Assembly (NCBI GenBank): GCA_019751575.1
Contig: JAIENF010000149.1
Coordinates: forward strand, 1 to 9,741
Length of the DNA: 9,741 nt
From: Burkholderiales bacterium
Lineage (GTDB): Bacteria > Pseudomonadota > Gammaproteobacteria > Burkholderiales > CAIKXV01
Direction: 5' to 3'
In this document: one piece after another, positions 6,800 through 9,741 of the stretch
Position numbering within the stretch: position 1 is the stretch's first letter
Layout: every line of letters begins with the position of its first letter
Notes under the pieces: model-generated
Databases searched by the model: none
Seen by the model: the letters and a program-made list of their open reading frames with translations, nothing else
Told to the model about the DNA's origin: nothing
Made by a program: the position numbers and the translations under genes

Positions 6800-7984
6800 C
6801 TAGACCGGCGTCTTGCCGAAGAAGTGGTTGTAGGCCGGTGCCGGGTCGACCGTCACCTCGACGTTCCAGTACACCACCCGCCGCGCCCATTCACGCTGCG
6901 ACTCGACGATCTTCAGGAACAGCGGGTTGGTCTTGGCATGCCTGTCGATCACGACGCTCCAGGCCTTGAGCTGGGCATCGAGGATCGGCCGCGGGGTCTT
7001 CAGTGCGCGCACCTTCTGCTTCGTCTGCAGCTCGATGAAATCGCGCGAGATGCGATCCATCGCCTTCCACGACATGTCCGCGCTCGCCGCCTGCGAAGCC
7101 AGGCGCAGCAGCGTGCGCAGTTCGGCCGGCAGCGACTCGAAGGTCTTGCGGTTGATCATGATCTCGAACATGTTGTTCGCCATGTGGTAGCTGCGCTGGT
7201 AGTAGATCTTCGCCACGTCCGGGAAGCCGAGGATGCGATCGTCGGTCGCCTGTGCGAACTCTGCGGCATCGATCAGCCCGCGATCGAGCGCCGGCACGAT
7301 GTCGCCGGCCGCCATCTGCACCGGGGCGGCGCCGAGCACCTGCATCAGTTCGACGGCGAGGCCGGCGGTGCGGTACCTGAGTCCCTTCAGGTCGGCGACC
7401 GACTTCACTTCCTTGCGGAACCAGCCGAACGGCTCGCACGGCACCGGTGCGTAGAGCAGGCTCACCACGTCGAGCTGCGCTTCCTTAAGCAGTTCCTCGT
7501 ACAACTGGCGGCCACCACCGTATTCGATCCAGCCGAGCGTCTGGTCGGCGTTCATCGCGAAGTTCGGGCCGGCGCCATACAGGCCGAACGCCGTGTTGCG
7601 GCCGAACCAGAAGCCAGGCACGCCGTGGCCACCGTCGAGCACGCCCTTCGACACGGCTTCCATCGTCTGCAAGGCGCCCACCACCGAGCCCGCCGGCAGC
7701 ATCTGGATCAGCAACCGTCCGCCGGACATCTCCTCGACCTTGCGCGTGAAATCGACCGCGAACTCGTGGAAGATCGTCTTCACCGGCCAGGCGCTCTGGA
7801 ACCGCAGCTTCGTCGGCGCCGGCTGGGCGCGCGTCACCGCCGGAAACGACAGCGCTGCGGCGCCGGCCGCGGCACCCCCGGCAAGGAACGCCCGACGCGC
7901 GGGCTTGCGGGTCGCCGCGGGCGAATCCGTGGACGTGGCCGGGAAGGACCCGGCAGGCTGGCTGGCAGCGGATCTTGTACGCAT
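6800..7984 (-). CDS. TRAP transporter solute-binding protein, DctP-type, Tat-exported
   Basis: With the start at 7984 the protein has 394 residues. It binds an organic acid in the periplasm for a TRAP (DctQM) permease. A twin-arginine signal is visible: R30-R31-A-F-L followed by an Ala/Gly-rich hydrophobic stretch and a likely cut after TRAQ/RAQP near residue 53. The mature part starts KLRFQSAWPVKTIFHEFAVD. The key ligand-binding region is LKGLRYRTAGLAVELMQVLG, where R205 should contact the substrate carboxylate. AEFAQATDDRILGFPDVAKIYYQ and NMFEIMINRKTFESLP are typical of the mannitol/chloroaromatic (2-oxoacid, TakP-like) subgroup. The frame stays open upstream to 8224, but that part is rich in Arg/Ser and unlike the family, so ATG 7984, 29 residues before the RR, is preferred. 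Its ribosome site (GGGGT) is weak. No DctQ or DctM is in the window. Confidence 0.9.
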   Translation of the reverse strand: MRTRSAASQPAGSFPATSTDSPAATRKPARRAFLAGGAAAGAAALSFPAVTRAQPAPTKLRFQSAWPVKTIFHEFAVDFTRKVEEMSGGRLLIQMLPAGSVVGALQTMEAVSKGVLDGGHGVPGFWFGRNTAFGLYGAGPNFAMNADQTLGWIEYGGGRQLYEELLKEAQLDVVSLLYAPVPCEPFGWFRKEVKSVADLKGLRYRTAGLAVELMQVLGAAPVQMAAGDIVPALDRGLIDAAEFAQATDDRILGFPDVAKIYYQRSYHMANNMFEIMINRKTFESLPAELRTLLRLASQAASADMSWKAMDRISRDFIELQTKQKVRALKTPRPILDAQLKAWSVVIDRHAKTNPLFLKIVESQREWARRVVYWNVEVTVDPAPAYNHFFGKTPV

Positions 7985-8316
7985 CTGGTGACCCCGAAGA
8001 GTGGTTGACTGGCTGGAACTGCATCGATGGACGGGCAGCCACCCCGATGGACGCGCCCGGCGTCCTTCCACACCTGTGTTCATCCACTCCTGGAAGTTCA
8101 TCCCCCGTGATTCGCGGCCGAGCCGCAGTCGGGGATGCATCGAGCCTGAAGGACCGCCGTCGCCTGCGGTAACGGCCCTGTCGGTCGACTTTTGTGGACC
8201 AGACAGTAGAGGGTCCGCCCGCACCCGTCAACCCGCTATCATTCCTGCGCCTGTCTCGCCCGGATCCCACCTTCCCTGACGCACGCCGGCCGCTCCGGTC
8301 GACGCGCCCCACGCCC
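7985..8316. other. Divergent intergenic region between the TRAP operon and the DJ-1 family gene
   Basis: These 332 bases hold no convincing gene. They must contain promoters for both directions. Visible elements are the dyad at 8180-8204 and a TATCAT at 8237-8242, which could be a -10 for the rightward gene but has no clear -35 at the right distance. No regulator gene lies in the window. Confidence 0.5.
8180..8204. promoter_or_regulatory. Operator-like inverted repeat in the divergent region
   Basis: GGTCGAC (8183-8189), spacer TTTT, GTGGACC (8194-8200) form an imperfect dyad (6 of 7 positions), extended by outer GTC (8180-8182) and AGAC (8201-8204). A further inverted half-site GGTCC lies at 8212-8216. 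The size fits an operator for a dimeric regulator such as a GntR- or LacI-type repressor, which often control TRAP and Bug genes. The regulator type is a guess. Confidence 0.35.
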
Positions 8317-8946
8317 ATGCGCTTCGGCATCCTGCTCTACGACGGCGTCGAACCCATCGATCTCGCGACCTATGGCGTGCTGTCGATGGCACGCCGCATC
8401 GCGCCGCAGATCGAGATCTGCTCGATTGCACGCAGCGCCGGGCCGGTCGCCCTGTCCAACGGGCTCACCGTGCTGGCCGACCACGGCCATGCCGACGCCC
8501 CGCCGCTGGATGCGCTGATCGTCACCGGCGGCCCCGGGTGGATGGCCGAGCGGGAGCACCCGGGGACACGAAGCTTCCTGGCCAGCCTGCCGGCCCGGAC
8601 GCTGGTCGCTTCCGTCTGCACCGGCGCCATGCTGCTGGCGAGCGCCGGCCTGCTCGACGGCCGTGCCGCGACCACCAAGCAGCAGGTGACCGGCGGCGAA
8701 GTGCCGCCGATCGACATCCTGGCGCGGGAACATCCGTCGACGCAGGTCAGTGCCGCCACCTGGATCGACGCGGGCGGCGTGGTCACCGGCGGCGGGGTCT
8801 CGCTGTGCATCGACACCACGCTGCACCTGCTCGACCGGCTGCTCGGCCCCACGGTCGCCGCCGAGACTGCGCGCATCATCGAGTACGGAGCGGCGCTCGA
8901 AGCCAACGCCCGCCGGCTGCCGCCGGTGACGAATCCGCCGCGATGA
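8317..8946 (+). CDS. DJ-1/PfpI family protein, isonitrile hydratase-like
   Basis: This 209-residue cytoplasmic protein has the DJ-1/PfpI (class I glutamine amidotransferase-like) fold. It begins MRFGILLYDGVEPIDLATYGVL, with E12 and D15 in the conserved acidic region. The nucleophile elbow is ASVCTGAMLLASAGLLDG, with C101 followed by T102. As I recall, Pseudomonas InhA isonitrile hydratase also uses an Asp, Cys101 and Thr102, so this is the closest named match, although many family members with CTG are only called cysteine hydrolases or parts of AraC regulators. No helix-turn-helix domain follows here. The ATG at 8317 fits the family start and is preferred over an upstream GTG at 8194. There is no clear ribosome site, so initiation may be weak. 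It stands alone and is divergent from the TRAP operon. Confidence 0.85.
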   Translation: MRFGILLYDGVEPIDLATYGVLSMARRIAPQIEICSIARSAGPVALSNGLTVLADHGHADAPPLDALIVTGGPGWMAEREHPGTRSFLASLPARTLVASVCTGAMLLASAGLLDGRAATTKQQVTGGEVPPIDILAREHPSTQVSAATWIDAGGVVTGGGVSLCIDTTLHLLDRLLGPTVAAETARIIEYGAALEANARRLPPVTNPPR

Positions 8947-8975
8947 AGCGACGTCGCCACCGATCGGCACGCTGA

Positions 8976-9083
8976 CACGCATCGCCCAGCCAATCGGCGC
9001 TCGGCCAAGACTGCGACTACGACGACGTGAGCCCCGCGCACAAGCGGCGGCGCAAGTACATGGAACCGTTCATCTTCGCCTAG
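8976..9083 (+). pseudogene. Start-less remnant of a gene's C-terminus
   Basis: After a stop at 8973-8975 the frame encodes about 35 residues ending at TAG 9081-9083, with a strongly protein-like end: CDYDDVSPAHKRRRKYMEPF, then IFA and the stop. No ATG or usable ribosome site precedes it (a GTG at 9027 would give only 18 residues). Charged and aromatic residues are well mixed and codons are GC3-rich in this frame. The likely meaning is the tail of a gene whose body was deleted. I do not recognise the family. It could also be chance. Confidence 0.35.
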
Positions 9084-9100
9084 TATCGCCTTGTCCACCA

Positions 9101-9106
9101 GGAGGA
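9101..9106 (+). promoter_or_regulatory. Strong ribosome binding site of the last gene
   Basis: GGAGGA lies 4 bases before ATG 9111. It is the best Shine-Dalgarno match in the window and fixes the start of the partial gene that follows. Confidence 0.75.
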
Positions 9107-9110
9107 AGCC

Positions 9111-9741
9111 ATGCAGACCATGCCGTGCGTGTCCTTGCGGAAGCACCCGAATGCAGCACCGTCCACCCTCCCGGCGCTGCGCCGCCTTGCCGCCGCCACC
9201 GCCGCCGCGCTGTGCGCCGGCACTGCACCGGCCGCCCTCGCGCAGACCTCCCAGCAGAAGGTCACGCCCCCGATCGCGGTCTACTGGGTCAGTGCCGAAA
9301 CGCGGGGCGGCATGGGTGGCCTGCCCGGCGGCATGCCGGGCGGTGCCGCCGGCGTCCTCGGCGGCCTGCTCGGTGGCGGCGGCGCGTCGCCGATGCAGGG
9401 CGGCCGGTCGATGGTGCTCGAGCTCGGCTCGGCGCGCACGGCCAGCGGCGAACCCGCCGCGGCACACGAGATTCCCGCCGGCATGAACATGGGGCCGTCC
9501 CTGCCGCTGCTCACCCCGCGCCAGGCGCCCCCGGAACCGCGCGAAGATACCGACACCCCGCCGCGCGACTTCGAGAAGCCGAAGGGACGCATGCTGGTCT
9601 ACTGGGGCTGCGGCGATGCCACCCGAAGCGGCCAGCCGATCGTCATCGACTTCGCGAAGATCGCCGCAGGCCAGATGCCCAGGTTCCCGACGGTACGCAT
9701 CAACAACCCGCGCGGCCCCTCGTTCGGCCGCAACCGTACCT
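9111..9741 (+). CDS. Exported glycine-rich protein of unknown function (3' end outside window)
   Basis: The frame starts at ATG 9111, set by GGAGGA, and stays open for 210 codons to the window edge. Residues 1-46 look like a long Sec signal peptide: basic LRR near 23-25, an Ala-rich core, and a likely cut after ALA (residue 44). The mature part begins TPPIAVYWVSAETRGG, then a low-complexity Gly/Met/Leu stretch (about 66-98), a Pro-rich linker (about 126-152) and a more ordered segment starting FEKPKGRMLVYWGCGDATRSGQP at about 154. The pair AVYWVS (56-61) and LVYWGC (162-167) may mark a repeated strand. I recall uncharacterised proteobacterial proteins with a similar GRMLxYWGCGE...GQP segment but no known function. 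Location is probably periplasm or outer surface. Confidence 0.75.
   Translation, partial: MQTMPCVSLRKHPNAAPSTLPALRRLAAATAAALCAGTAPAALAQTSQQKVTPPIAVYWVSAETRGGMGGLPGGMPGGAAGVLGGLLGGGGASPMQGGRSMVLELGSARTASGEPAAAHEIPAGMNMGPSLPLLTPRQAPPEPREDTDTPPRDFEKPKGRMLVYWGCGDATRSGQPIVIDFAKIAAGQMPRFPTVRINNPRGPSFGRNRT

Noticed and set aside
6785..8008. Plus-strand open frame of 407 codons opposite the TRAP gene
   Set aside because: It is Arg/His/Leu-rich antisense shadow of a clear TRAP binding-protein gene.
7985..8224. N-terminal extension of the TRAP protein by 80 residues
   Set aside because: The extra part has no homology to the family, lies before the Tat signal and crosses the likely promoter region. 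ATG 7984 places the RR motif sensibly.
8194..8316. N-terminal extension of the DJ-1 family protein by 41 residues
   Set aside because: The fold begins at MRFGILLYDG (8317). The upstream part is Pro/Arg-rich and its GTG lies in the operator-like dyad.
1..9741. CRISPR array, tRNA or rRNA genes
   Set aside because: No regularly spaced direct repeats and no tRNA or rRNA patterns were seen anywhere, which also weakens the Cas6f idea for the orphan gene.

Overview
The window is high-GC DNA with strong G/C preference at third codon positions. It is most likely from a betaproteobacterium of the Burkholderiales. The main pointers are a Bug/TctC-type periplasmic binding protein (a family greatly expanded there), a tcuA-tcuB pair and a Tat-exported TRAP binding protein. 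The theme is uptake and breakdown of organic acids.

Left part, plus strand (1-4685): the 3' end of tcuA (FAD tricarballylate dehydrogenase), tcuB (its Fe-S/membrane electron-transfer partner, overlapping tcuA by 14 bases), a full-length glucarate dehydratase gene (gudD), a short segment bounded by a perfect 14-bp inverted repeat that looks REP/RAYT-derived, an isochorismatase-fold amidohydrolase, and an orphan 188-residue protein. The orphan has no sure family; its ends and length recall the CRISPR RNA endonuclease Cas6f/Csy4, but key residues do not line up and no CRISPR array is present. A start-less open tail follows it at 4682-4819.

Middle part, minus strand (4832-7984): reading from right to left, a Tat-exported TRAP (DctP-like) solute-binding protein, a metallo-beta-lactamase-fold hydrolase 7 bases downstream, then a TctC/Bug binding protein. 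A perfect 16-bp hairpin covers the end of the hydrolase gene and separates it from tctC. No membrane subunit of either transporter class lies in the window, so both binding proteins must work with permeases encoded elsewhere.

Right part, plus strand (8317-9741): a DJ-1/PfpI-family protein resembling isonitrile hydratase, divergent from the TRAP operon across a 332-bp spacer that holds an operator-like dyad; a start-less remnant of a gene's C-terminus; and the first 210 codons of an exported glycine-rich protein of unknown function that runs off the window.

Together the left and middle parts look like two convergent catabolic modules: capture of small carboxylates in the periplasm, then oxidation (TcuAB), dehydration (GudD) and hydrolysis (amidohydrolase, MBL hydrolase). 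The actual substrates cannot be read from the sequence. Most of the window is ordinary accessory metabolism. The least explained items are the orphan 188-residue protein, the hairpin, the REP-like element and the gene remnant.
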